This document shows, piece by piece, positions 1 to 6,832 of a DNA stretch of 11,634 nucleotides. The notes below the pieces were generated by a model. It searched no databases, was not told the origin of the DNA, and saw only the letters and a program-made list of their open reading frames with translations. The stretch is from Pseudomonadota bacterium (lineage in GTDB: Bacteria > Pseudomonadota > Gammaproteobacteria > Xanthomonadales > Xanthomonadaceae): NCBI GenBank assembly GCA_023444765.1, contig JAEXLY010000180.1, positions 1 to 11,634 on the forward strand, written 5' to 3'. The position numbers and the translations under genes are program-made. Position 1 is the first letter of the stretch, and each line of letters starts with the position of its first letter.

Positions 1-1170
1 GCGCTGGAGTTCGGCGAGGCCGAGCGCGGGCGCGTGCTGTACCAGGCCGCGCTGTGGACGGTGGCCTCCTACCTGCCCGACTCGGCGCGGCTGCTGGCGC
101 TGGTGCCGGACTCGGCCTACGACGAGCGCCTGCACGAATGGCGCGTGCGCGAGGCGCTGGCGCGTTCGGACTGGAAGGCGGCCCTCGCCGCGCTGCAGAA
201 GATGCCCGCCGCGCAGCGCGGCAACTCGCGCTGGCAATGGTTCGAGGCGCGGATGCGCGAGCTCACCGGCGACCGCAGCGGCGCGCGCACCCTGTTCGCG
301 CAGGCGGCCTCGCATCCGGAGTTCCACGGCTTCCTCGCCGCCGACCGGCTCGACCAGCCCTACGCGCTGTGCCCGTGGATTCCCGACCACGGCGCCGCCG
401 CGAAAGCGGCTGTCGCGGCCGATCCCGCACTGGTGCGCGCGATGGCGCTGTACCGCGCCGGCCGCAACGGCTGGGCGCTCCGCGAGTGGCGCGATGCGCT
501 CTCGCGCTTCGACGACGCGCAGCGGCGCATCGCGGTCGAGGTGGCGCAGGAGCACGGCTGGTTCGACCGCGCCGTGTTCGACCTGGGCAAGGCGCCGGGC
601 GAGAACCGCCTCTACACGCTGCGCTTCCCGATCCATCACGCCGAGCTGATCCAGCGCGAAGCGCGTCGCAACGGCCTGGATCCGGCCTGGGTGGCGGCGG
701 AGATCCGCGCCGAGAGCGTGTTCAATCCCGATGCGCGCTCGCCGGCCGACGCGCGCGGACTGATGCAGGTACTGCCGTCCACCGGCGCGGCGGTGGCGCG
801 CAGGCTGGGCCTGTCCTGGAGCGGTGCGGCCAGCCTGCACGAACCCGAAACCAACATCGTGATCGGCACGGCGTACCTGCGCGAGAAGGAGCAGATGTAC
901 GGCAAGCCCTACGTCGCCATCGCCGCCTACAACGCCGGGCCGACGCCGACCTCGCGCTGGCTGTCGCAGCGTCCGCAGATGGACCCGGACCTGTGGATCG
1001 AGACCATCAGCTATCGCGAGACCCGCGAGTACGTGGCCCGCATCCTGGCCTTCAGCGTCCTCTACGACTGGCGCATGTTCGGGCATGCGGCGCCGGTGAG
1101 CGACCGCATGCGCGGCGCCGCGAGCGGAACGCGCAAGCAGTTCGTCTGTCCCTCGCCTGCGGCCGCGTGA
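1..1170 (+). CDS. slt: Soluble lytic murein transglycosylase, C-terminal part (5' end outside window)
   Basis: The reading frame is open from base 1, so the gene begins upstream of the window; a GTG at 34 is internal. The 389 visible residues are the end of a Slt70-type enzyme, which cleaves the MurNAc-GlcNAc bond of periplasmic peptidoglycan and leaves 1,6-anhydro-MurNAc ends. Residues 1 to about 205 of the visible part are an Ala/Arg-rich helical region like the superhelical U/L domains of Slt70. The SLT catalytic domain follows: the catalytic Glu is E238 in RAESVFNPDARS, then GLMQVLPSTG, the AAYNAGP motif (Tyr codon at 928-930), and a C-terminal ISYRETREYVARIL block that matches the SIPFSETRGYVKNVL end of E. 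coli Slt. It lies 163 bp upstream of cca on the same strand. The family assignment is firm; the true start and signal peptide are not visible. Confidence 0.95.
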   Translation, partial: ALEFGEAERGRVLYQAALWTVASYLPDSARLLALVPDSAYDERLHEWRVREALARSDWKAALAALQKMPAAQRGNSRWQWFEARMRELTGDRSGARTLFAQAASHPEFHGFLAADRLDQPYALCPWIPDHGAAAKAAVAADPALVRAMALYRAGRNGWALREWRDALSRFDDAQRRIAVEVAQEHGWFDRAVFDLGKAPGENRLYTLRFPIHHAELIQREARRNGLDPAWVAAEIRAESVFNPDARSPADARGLMQVLPSTGAAVARRLGLSWSGAASLHEPETNIVIGTAYLREKEQMYGKPYVAIAAYNAGPTPTSRWLSQRPQMDPDLWIETISYRETREYVARILAFSVLYDWRMFGHAAPVSDRMRGAASGTRKQFVCPSPAAA

Positions 1171-1201
1171 GGCGCGGGACCCTGGGCCTCCGCAGGCGTG
1201 G
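1151..1201 (+). repeat. Inverted repeat straddling the slt stop codon
   Basis: CGCCTGCGG (1154-1162) is the exact reverse complement of CCGCAGGCG (1190-1198). Beyond a T/T mismatch, CC (1151-1152) can still pair with GG (1200-1201). The loop (1163-1189) contains the slt stop codon. A competing hairpin, GCCTCC (1186-1191) with GGAGGC (1200-1205), shares the right arm. No T-run follows, so this is not a standard Rho-independent terminator. It may protect the mRNA 3' end or slow transcription before cca. Confidence 0.4.
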
Positions 1202-1333
1202 AGGCGTTGCGCCGCGCATGCACCGGCCCCGCCATCCCCGTGCGTGCGACAACCCATCGGCTGCGCGCGTGCGAAGCCGGTGCGTGCGGGCCGGCCCACC
1301 CGGGATGACCCCGGCTTCGGGCATCATGCGCGC

Positions 1334-2587
1334 ATGAAGACCTATCTCGTCGGCGGCGCGGTGCGCGACCGGTTGCTCGGCCTGCCGCCGGGCGACCGCG
1401 ACCGGGTGGTGGTCGGCGAAACGCCCGAGTCGATGCTGGCCGCGGGTTTCCGCCCGGTCGGGCGCGATTTTCCGGTGTTCCTGCATCCCGACACCGGCGA
1501 GGAGTACGCACTCGCGCGCACCGAACGCAAGAGCGGACCCGGGTATCGCGGCTTCGTGGTCCACGCCGATCCGTCGGTGACGCTGGAACAGGACCTGGAG
1601 CGGCGCGACTTCACCCTCAACGCGATCGCGCAGGACGCGGCCGGCACGCTGGTGGACCCGTTCGGCGGCGTCCGCGACATCGAGGCGCGCGTCCTGCGCC
1701 ACGTCGGCCCCGCATTCGTCGAAGACCCGCTGCGGGTGCTGCGTGCGGCGCGCTTCATGGCGCGCTTCGCACCGCTGGGTTTCCGCATCGCGCCGGAGAC
1801 CATGGCGTTGATGCGGCAGATGGCCGGGAGCGGCGAACTCGACACGCTGGTGTCCGAGCGCGTCTGGCAGGAACTGTGCAAGGCGCTGGGGACGCAGCGT
1901 CCCTCCGCGTTCCTGCGCACCCTGCGCGAAGCCGGCGCGCTGGCGATCGTGCTGCCCGAGGTCGACGCGCTGTACGGCGTGCCGCAGCGCGCCGAATTCC
2001 ATCCTGAAATCGACACCGGCATCCACCAGGAACTGGTGAGCGACATGGCCGCAGCGCTCGCCCCGGGCGATACAGTGGTCGGCTTCGCCGCGCTCACCCA
2101 CGACCTGGGCAAGGCGCGCACGCCGTCGCACGAGCTGCCGCGCCACATCGGCCACGAACAGGCCGGCGTCGCGCCTCTGCGCGCGCTGTGCGAACGGCTG
2201 AAGGTGCCGCTGGAACACCGCGACCTGGCGGTCATCGCCTGCCGCGAGCATCTCAACGTGCATCGCCTGGGCGAGCTGCGCGACGCGACCGTGCACGACC
2301 TGCTGCAGCGTTGCGACGCGTTCCGCAAGCCCGCGCGGATCGCGAAGCTGGCGCGCGTCTGCGAGGCCGACAAGCGCGGCCGCCTGGGCCTGGAGGACCA
2401 ACCCTATCCGCAAGGTCCCGAACTGCAGCGCCTGCACGCCGCCGCGCTGGCGGTGAACGCGCGCGACATCGTCCGCGACGGCATGGACGGCCCGCAGATC
2501 GGCGAAGCGCTGCGCAGGGCCCGCATCCGCGCCATCCAGGCCGCGCGTACGCGCGATCCGGGCGACGCCTCGGCGCCATCATCCTGA
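1334..2587 (+). CDS. cca: CCA-adding tRNA nucleotidyltransferase with HD domain (multifunctional CCA protein)
   Basis: This 417-residue protein aligns along its length with E. coli Cca (412 residues). It adds and repairs the 3'-CCA of tRNAs. The first residues, KTYLVGGAVRDRLLG, are the class II nucleotidyltransferase P-loop-like motif; the metal-binding pair is D21 and D23. Next come YALARTERKSG, RRDFTLNAIA (90-99), EDPLRVLRAARF and the SERVWQEL motif. The HD domain has H256-D257 in LTHDLGK, matching H255-D256 of the E. coli protein and pointing to the extra phosphatase/phosphodiesterase activity. The start at ATG 1334 was chosen because it aligns with the family N-terminus; the longer frame upstream has no conserved sequence. 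No clear ribosome binding site is seen. One oddity is that the usual Trp of the DRDWVVVG motif is Arg (R24). Confidence 0.97.
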   Translation: MKTYLVGGAVRDRLLGLPPGDRDRVVVGETPESMLAAGFRPVGRDFPVFLHPDTGEEYALARTERKSGPGYRGFVVHADPSVTLEQDLERRDFTLNAIAQDAAGTLVDPFGGVRDIEARVLRHVGPAFVEDPLRVLRAARFMARFAPLGFRIAPETMALMRQMAGSGELDTLVSERVWQELCKALGTQRPSAFLRTLREAGALAIVLPEVDALYGVPQRAEFHPEIDTGIHQELVSDMAAALAPGDTVVGFAALTHDLGKARTPSHELPRHIGHEQAGVAPLRALCERLKVPLEHRDLAVIACREHLNVHRLGELRDATVHDLLQRCDAFRKPARIAKLARVCEADKRGRLGLEDQPYPQGPELQRLHAAALAVNARDIVRDGMDGPQIGEALRRARIRAIQAARTRDPGDASAPSS

Positions 2588-2636
2588 GCGGAGGCAGTCC
2601 GAGCCCGTCCTGCGAGGATGCACGGCCGCCGGGACG

Positions 2637-3704
2637 TTAGCCCTCGCGGGCACTGCGCGACAGGAAGCCCAGCAGCGCAGCCTCCCATTGCCTCGGCCCC
2701 CGCGCGCGGGCGGCCCTGCGGTGCAGGCTGCCGTCGCGCCAGCCCTCGAACACGCGCGGATCGACGTAGCTCTTGCGGCACACGGTCGGGGTGTTGCCCA
2801 GCATCGCCGCGACCGAGGTCACCACCTCGCGGCACACGCCCGCCGCCGCGGTATCGGAGATCTCCGCACCGGCGGGGATCTCCGCCAGCTGCCGGAAAGC
2901 CGCCTCGGTCGCGCCCCATGTGCGGAAATCCTTGGCGGTGAATGCCTCGCCCATGCACTCGCGCAGGTAGGCATTGACGTCGCTCGACTCCACCGGCAGC
3001 AGTTCGCCTTCCGCGTCGCGGTACTGGAACAGCCGCTGCCCCGGCAGTTCATGCATGGCGCGCACCAGCCGCAACAGCCGCGGATCCTGGATGCCCGCCT
3101 CGTGCGCGCGCCCGCCCTTGCCGTTGAACTGCAGCCGCAGTTCCTTGCCAAGGAAACGCGCATGGCGGGTGCGCAGCGTGGTCAGGCCGAACGAACCGTT
3201 CTGGCGCGCATAGCAGTCGTTGCCCACGCGGATCAGGGTGCAGGCCATGATCGCCACCACGCCCGCGAGCACCTTCTCGCGCGGCAGTCCCGGCAGCGCC
3301 AGGTCGGCACGCACGCGGCGCCGCAGCTTCGGCAGCGCGCGCCCGAAGGCGACGATGCGGTCGAACTTGTTGGCATCGCGCAGCGGGCGCCAGTCGGGGT
3401 GGTAGCGGTACTGCTTGCGTCCGCGCGCATCGCGCCCGGTGGCCTGCAGGTGGCCCAGCGGCGAGGTGCAGATCCACACCTGGCGATACGCGGGCGGGAT
3501 GGCGAGCGAGCGGATGCGTTGCAGCGTGTCGGCGTCGCGCAACACCGTGCCATCCGGCGCGCGGTAGCAGAACCCGCGTCCGCGTCGTTCGCGGCGGATG
3601 CCGGGCGACGTGTCGCTGACGTAGCGCAGCCCCGCCTCGATCGCGTCGCGCTCGGCGGGTGTCAAGTCGCGGCGGCGGGAGCGACGGGTTCGCGATGCGG
3701 GCAT
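2637..3704 (-). CDS. Type IB DNA topoisomerase (bacterial, poxvirus-like)
   Basis: The 355-residue protein relaxes supercoils through a 3'-phosphotyrosyl intermediate. The catalytic set can be read directly: R159 (LIRVGNDCYA), K196 (FNGKGG), R261 (KDFRTWGAT), N304 (LGNTP) and nucleophile Y313 (VCRKSYVDP). Spacings (37, 65, 43 and 9 residues) closely match the R137/K174/R239/N280/Y289 set of Deinococcus radiodurans TopIB, including Asn in place of the poxviral His. Residues 1-20 form a basic tail (TRRSRRRD). The chosen start is ATG 3704; the frame stays open upstream to about 4031 but that part is low-complexity and not family-like. The gene runs convergently to cca with a 49-bp spacer. Such enzymes are accessory to the essential topoisomerases I and IV and gyrase. 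Confidence 0.95.
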   Translation of the reverse strand: MPASRTRRSRRRDLTPAERDAIEAGLRYVSDTSPGIRRERRGRGFCYRAPDGTVLRDADTLQRIRSLAIPPAYRQVWICTSPLGHLQATGRDARGRKQYRYHPDWRPLRDANKFDRIVAFGRALPKLRRRVRADLALPGLPREKVLAGVVAIMACTLIRVGNDCYARQNGSFGLTTLRTRHARFLGKELRLQFNGKGGRAHEAGIQDPRLLRLVRAMHELPGQRLFQYRDAEGELLPVESSDVNAYLRECMGEAFTAKDFRTWGATEAAFRQLAEIPAGAEISDTAAAGVCREVVTSVAAMLGNTPTVCRKSYVDPRVFEGWRDGSLHRRAARARGPRQWEAALLGFLSRSAREG

Positions 3705-3948
3705 GGGGCGAAGTGTCGCCGGGTGCCGTGATCGGGCGGTGAACCGGGATGGTCTGGCGGCGGGAAGGTTATGGCCGCAGCCACACGCCGCGATCATGTT
3801 GCCCGTCCCAGCTTGTTGCCACGACCGCCAGGCGCCGTTGCCGCGGGATCGTCCAGCTTCGTTCCCGCGGCTGCGCGCCCGCGAACGCCGCGAGGCCGAG
3901 GCGGATGCTGCCTGCACCCGGTCGGCTTCGCGGCAGGGACATCGCGGG
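3705..3948. other. Gene-free spacer with a strong hairpin
   Basis: I see no gene in this stretch between the topoisomerase start and the end of the doxX remnant, both on the minus strand. It holds one strong inverted repeat: GCCGCGGGA (3840-3848) and TCCCGCGGC (3863-3871), nine perfect pairs with a 14-base loop. The hairpin lies about 80 bp past the doxX stop and upstream of the topoisomerase. No T-run flanks it. It could end or process the pirin-doxX transcript, but that is a guess. Confidence 0.4.
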
Positions 3949-4389
3949 CTATGCGTAGCGGCGCCGGGCGCCCACCGCCACCGTCGGCTCCCGGCGCGAC
4001 GCCAGCCAGCCGTACACGCCCAGTCGGCCACCGCCGGACGCCACCAGTTGCATCAGACCACCGGCAATCGCCATGTTCTTGAAGAAGTGGATGAACTGGT
4101 TCCGGTCGCCCGGCTCGAAGTGGAAGCCGAACGCCGTCACCAGCGAGAACGGCGCGAGCGCGGCGGCCGATACGCGCACCTGCACGCCCAGCACCAGCGC
4201 GAGCGGCAGCGCCAGCTCGACGAACAGTGCCGCGGCATAGGCGAGCGTCGGCATCGGCAGGCCGCTGGCGGCGACCTAGCCGATGGTGCCCTCGGGGGCG
4301 GCCAGCTTGTCCAAGCCGCTGAGGAAGAACAGCGATGCGATCAGCACGCGGCCGGCGGTTGCGAAGTAGTCCTGATGGTTCATGTTCAT
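3949..4389 (-). pseudogene. DoxX family inner-membrane protein, interrupted by an in-frame TAG
   Basis: Read through the stop, the frame encodes about 145 residues, a normal DoxX length, with hydrophobic helices in family order: TAGRVLIASLFFLSGLDKLA, a second hydrophobic block starting LAYAAALFVELALPLALVLG, and IHFFKNMAIAGGLMQLV. Codon 38 (4276-4278) is TAG, just after APEGTIG. In relatives this position is usually Tyr (TIGYIASAGLP), so one TAC/TAT-to-TAG change explains it. The frame is intact on both sides, so this is a recent nonsense mutation, a sequencing error, or a suppressed amber codon. The start ATG 4389 follows GGGAG by seven bases and aligns with the family; ATG 4437, behind AAGGAG with nine-base spacing, is an alternative adding 16 residues. 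Restart at ATG 4254 would lose the first helix and lacks a ribosome site. DoxX proteins often pair with pirins or thiol-redox genes; here pirin lies 127 bp upstream. Confidence 0.85.
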
Positions 4390-4516
4390 GGGTCTGCTCC
4401 CGGTGTCGGGATATCGAGGAAGGAGGGGCGAGCGCATCCATTGCCGCTCCTTCGGAAGCGGTCGTGCAGCGTCGCGATGGACGGCGCAGGGCGCAGCACG
4501 CGCCCCGCGCAAACGC

Positions 4517-5221
4517 TCAGCCGGCCGTATCGACCAGCACCAGCTCGGCGTCCTCGAGCGCGGTCACGCGGATGCGCTCCTCGCCACTGATCGCGGCGCC
4601 GTCGCGCGCTTCCAGGGTGATGCCCCCGACGTCGACCCGGCCCTTCGCCGGCACCAGGTAGCCATGGCGCCCGGCATCGCCGAAACGGTACTCGGCGGTT
4701 TCGCCGGCCTTGAGCGTGGCGCCCAGCACGCGCGCGCTGGTGCGGATCGGCAGCGCATCGTCGTCGCCTTCGATGCCGCTGGCCAGGGTGACGAACTGCC
4801 CGGAGCGCCCGTCCTTCGGGAACGGCTTCGCACCCCACGACGGCGCCCCGCCCTTGCGGTCGGGGAAGATCCAGATCTGGAAGATGCGGGTCACCACCGG
4901 CTCCAGGTTGTACTCGGCGTGACGGATGCCGCTGCCCGCGCTCATCACCTGCACGTCGCCCGCTTCGGTGCGGCCCCTGTTGCCGAGGCTGTCCTGGTGG
5001 GTGATCGCGCCTTCGCGCACGTAGGTGATGATTTCCATGTCGGCATGCGGATGCGGCGGAAAGCCGGTGCCGGGCTGGATGGTGTCGTCGTTCCAGACCC
5101 GCAACGCGCCCCAGTGGACGCGGGCCGGGTCGTGGTACTCGGCGAAGGAAAAGTGATGCCTGGCATCGAGCCAGCCGTGGTCGGCCCCACCGAGGCTGTC
5201 GAAAGGACGGCGTTCGATCAT
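4517..5221 (-). CDS. Pirin family bicupin (YhhW-like, possible quercetin 2,3-dioxygenase)
   Basis: The 234-residue protein matches E. coli YhhW (231 residues) without gaps through the first half. The four metal ligands fall at the same numbers: H57 and H59 in HPHADME, H101 and E103 in IRHAEY. Other family blocks are DHGWLDARHHFSFAEY (14-29), THQDSLGN and MSAGSGIRH. The N-terminal cupin carries the metal site; the C-terminal half (about 140-234) is the degenerate second cupin. YhhW cleaves quercetin in vitro; the native substrate of most bacterial pirins is unknown. The start is ATG 5221, since AGGAG lies nine bases before it; an upstream ATG at 5239 would place that AGGAG inside the coding sequence. 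It is divergent from a LysR-type regulator, its likely controller, and is followed by the broken doxX. Confidence 0.95.
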   Translation of the reverse strand: MIERRPFDSLGGADHGWLDARHHFSFAEYHDPARVHWGALRVWNDDTIQPGTGFPPHPHADMEIITYVREGAITHQDSLGNRGRTEAGDVQVMSAGSGIRHAEYNLEPVVTRIFQIWIFPDRKGGAPSWGAKPFPKDGRSGQFVTLASGIEGDDDALPIRTSARVLGATLKAGETAEYRFGDAGRHGYLVPAKGRVDVGGITLEARDGAAISGEERIRVTALEDAELVLVDTAG

Positions 5222-5241
5222 GGCGGGAAACTCCTGCATTT

Positions 5242-5258
5242 CTGGACTGGAGCCAGTC
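5242..5258. promoter_or_regulatory. Probable LysR-type regulator box upstream of pirin
   Basis: GACTGG-AG-CCAGTC (5245-5258) is a perfect six-base dyad. Read as CTGG-N7-CCAG (5242-5256) it contains T-N11-A (T5243, A5255), the standard LysR-family binding core. It sits 21-37 bp before the pirin start and overlaps a weak minus-strand -10 candidate, TAGACT (5255-5260), so binding there could block pirin transcription. The role is inferred from position and pattern. Confidence 0.5.
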
Positions 5259-5274
5259 TAGGCAGCCACCACAC

Positions 5275-5325
5275 CATCTGGAATAGAATCAATGGAATGT
5301 CATTGTTTCCATTTTTGACATACTG
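5275..5325. promoter_or_regulatory. AT-rich divergent promoter island with dyad
   Basis: This roughly 50-bp stretch is far richer in A/T than anything else nearby. It contains the inverted repeat AATGGAA (5291-5297), nine bases, TTCCATT (5307-5313), with an overlapping dyad CAATG-N6-CATTG (5290-5305). TTGACA (5315-5320, plus strand) is a perfect -35 hexamer towards lysR, but no good -10 lies at the right distance. The island is centred between the pirin and lysR starts and probably holds their shared control region. Confidence 0.5.
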
Positions 5326-5391
5326 CCCGCGCATGCCGAGCGTGTCCGGCACGGGGCGCCTGCATCCCGTCATTTCCCGCTGCCCACACCC

Positions 5392-6309
5392 ATGACCAAG
5401 CTCCCCGACCTCGAAGCCTGGGCCATCTTCGCCCGGGTGGCCGAAGCCGGCTCCTTCGCCCGCGCCGCCGAGGCGCTGTCGCTGTCGCAGGCCACCGTGT
5501 CCAAGGCCATCACCCGCCTGGAGCGGCGCATCGGCACCAGCCTGTTCCACCGCACCTCGCGGCGCATGTCGCTCACCGACGCCGGCGAAGCCGCGCTGGA
5601 GCGCGCAAGCCGCATCCTCGAGGAAGGCGAGGCGGTGGAACTGGAAGCGGCCGAACAGTCGGCCAGCCTGCGCGGCCCGGTCCGCCTCGCCGCGCCGATG
5701 TCGTTCGGCGTCTCGCGCCTGGCGCCGATGCTGCCCGGCTTCCTGCAGGCGCACCCGGAGGTGCGGCTGGACATCGAACTGGGCGACGAGCAGGTCGATC
5801 TCGTCGGCCGCCGCTTCGACCTCGCCCTGCGCATCGCCGCCCTGGAAGACTCCAGCCTGCGCGCACGCCGCCTGTGCACCGTGCGCATCCTGCTGGTCGG
5901 CGCGCCGGACTACTTCGAGCGCCATGGCCGGCCGCAACACCCGCGCGACCTCGTTGGTCACCGCGCACTGCAGTACGCCTATGCGCGCGGCGGTAGCGCC
6001 TGGCGTTTCCGCCATCCCCGACACGGCGAGTTCGCCCAGGCCGTTCCCGCCCAGCTGCAGGCCAACAACGCCGAAGTCTTCCTCCCCGCCCTGCGCGCCG
6101 GTCTCGGGCTGGCCCTGCAGCCGGAGTTCCTGGTCTGGCAGGACCTGCGCGACGGAACCCTGGAATCCGTGCTCGACGACTGGCTTCCGGACCCCATCGC
6201 CCTGCACATCGTCATCCCCCCCGGCCGCAGGCGGCCGGCGCGGGTGCAGGCATTGATCGAGTATCTGGCGGAGCGGCTGTCGGGAGAGCCCTGGGCACGG
6301 CCGGGCTGA
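5392..6309 (+). CDS. LysR-type transcriptional regulator (CrgA/DmlR-like group)
   Basis: The 305-residue protein has the N-terminal winged helix-turn-helix in the usual place: LEAWAIFARVAEAGSFARAA, then LSLSQATVSKAITRLERRIG (30-48) and LFHRTSRRMSLTDAG (51-65). A linker helix follows, and the effector-binding domain begins near residue 91 with GPVRLAAPMSFGVSRLAPML. The ending (LSGEPWARPG) is ordinary. The start ATG 5392 aligns with the family; no strong ribosome site precedes it and no in-frame start lies just upstream. It is divergent from the pirin gene with a 170-bp spacer holding a T-N11-A dyad, the classic arrangement in which the regulator controls its divergent neighbour and itself. The inducer cannot be told from sequence. 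Confidence 0.95.
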   Translation: MTKLPDLEAWAIFARVAEAGSFARAAEALSLSQATVSKAITRLERRIGTSLFHRTSRRMSLTDAGEAALERASRILEEGEAVELEAAEQSASLRGPVRLAAPMSFGVSRLAPMLPGFLQAHPEVRLDIELGDEQVDLVGRRFDLALRIAALEDSSLRARRLCTVRILLVGAPDYFERHGRPQHPRDLVGHRALQYAYARGGSAWRFRHPRHGEFAQAVPAQLQANNAEVFLPALRAGLGLALQPEFLVWQDLRDGTLESVLDDWLPDPIALHIVIPPGRRRPARVQALIEYLAERLSGEPWARPG

Positions 6310-6318
6310 GGCCGGGAG

Positions 6319-6336
6319 CCGGGGGCCTTGCCCCGG
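6319..6336 (+). terminator. Possible hairpin after the LysR gene
   Basis: CCGGGG (6319-6324) and CCCCGG (6331-6336) form a six-pair GC stem with a six-base loop, starting ten bases after the stop codon. No T-run follows, so intrinsic termination is uncertain. Confidence 0.35.
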
Positions 6337-6374
6337 TGCGCAGGCATCCGCACTCCTGCCCGTCACCAGCTCCA

Positions 6375-6403
6375 TTGCGCGAAGTCCCTATCGGGACTAT
6401 AGT
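6375..6403 (+). promoter_or_regulatory. Promoter of the toxin-antitoxin operon
   Basis: TATAGT (6398-6403) matches the -10 consensus at five of six positions. Exactly 17 bases upstream is TTGCGC (6375-6380), a weak -35 that keeps TTG. Transcription would start near 6410, giving a leader of about 24 bases that includes GGAG (6421-6424), nine bases before the antitoxin ATG. Confidence 0.6.
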
Positions 6404-6427
6404 TTGGCATGAGTCCATACGGAGACT
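6383..6427 (+). promoter_or_regulatory. Twin operators of the toxin-antitoxin operon
   Basis: AGTCCCTATCGGGACT (6383-6398) is a dyad with six perfect pairs. A second copy, AGTCCATACGGAGACT (6412-6427), matches it at 12 of 16 positions, and both share AGTC-N8-GACT. Start-to-start spacing is 29 bp, close to three helical turns, so both copies face the same side of the DNA. The first lies between -35 and -10, touching the -10; the second covers the ribosome binding site just after the predicted transcription start. The likely ligand is the antitoxin or the antitoxin-toxin complex. Confidence 0.6.
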
Positions 6428-6433
6428 CTGCGG

Positions 6434-6832
6434 ATGCACCAGGTCAACGCTCCTCCTTCGACATCCAGACGCGATCTGGCCGGCCCCGCGCTGCGCGCCT
6501 TCTTCAGGATCAGCGAGCAGTGGCGACTCAGCGCCAGCGAGGAACGGGTGCTGCTGGGCAACCCCGGCCGATCGACATTCTTCCGCTGGAAACGCGATCT
6601 CGCAGGCCAGGTCCCGAACGACGTCCTCGAGCGCATCAGCTACGTCCTGGGCATCTACAAGGCCCTGCATCTGATATTCCCCGACGATCGCCAGGCGGAC
6701 AGCTGGGTCCGTCGCCCGAACCAGGCGCCAGTTCTCGGTGGCCGCTCGGCGCTGGAGCGAATGCTGGGCGGCCAGGTCGCCGACCTGTTCGTCGTCCGGC
6801 AATACCTGGACGCGCAACGGGGCTGGAGCTGA
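6434..6832 (+). CDS. Antitoxin of RES toxin (Xre-like HTH, DUF2384 / MbcA-ParS-Xre family)
   Basis: This 132-residue protein has the two parts expected of the family. Residues about 20-78 form an Xre-like helix-turn-helix (WRLSASEERVLLGNP, then TFFRWKRDL, then ERISYVLGIYKAL). Residues about 90-130 are the DUF2384 toxin-binding segment, with the W...PN...G.SALE pattern (WVRRPNQAPVLGGRSALERM) and a closing VRQYLDAQRG helix. In studied members this tail blocks the NAD-binding pocket of the RES toxin, and the complex represses its own promoter. The start ATG 6434 follows GGAG by nine bases. Its stop TGA overlaps the toxin ATG by one base (TGATG), so translation is probably coupled. Twin dyads sit in its promoter. 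Confidence 0.9.
   Translation: MHQVNAPPSTSRRDLAGPALRAFFRISEQWRLSASEERVLLGNPGRSTFFRWKRDLAGQVPNDVLERISYVLGIYKALHLIFPDDRQADSWVRRPNQAPVLGGRSALERMLGGQVADLFVVRQYLDAQRGWS

Noticed and set aside
1324..1337. 14-bp palindrome TCATGCGCGCATGA over the cca start codon
   Set aside because: One such palindrome is expected by chance in a window this long and GC-rich, and no known control of cca fits.
1052..2437. 461-residue minus-strand frame over slt and cca
   Set aside because: It lies opposite two conserved genes and has no domain-like sequence.
3794..4441. 215-residue minus-strand frame over doxX whose ATG 4441 follows AAGGAG
   Set aside because: It is Arg/Ala/Gly-rich with no family signature, while the DoxX frame is clearly conserved; the same AAGGAG also serves ATG 4437 in the DoxX frame.
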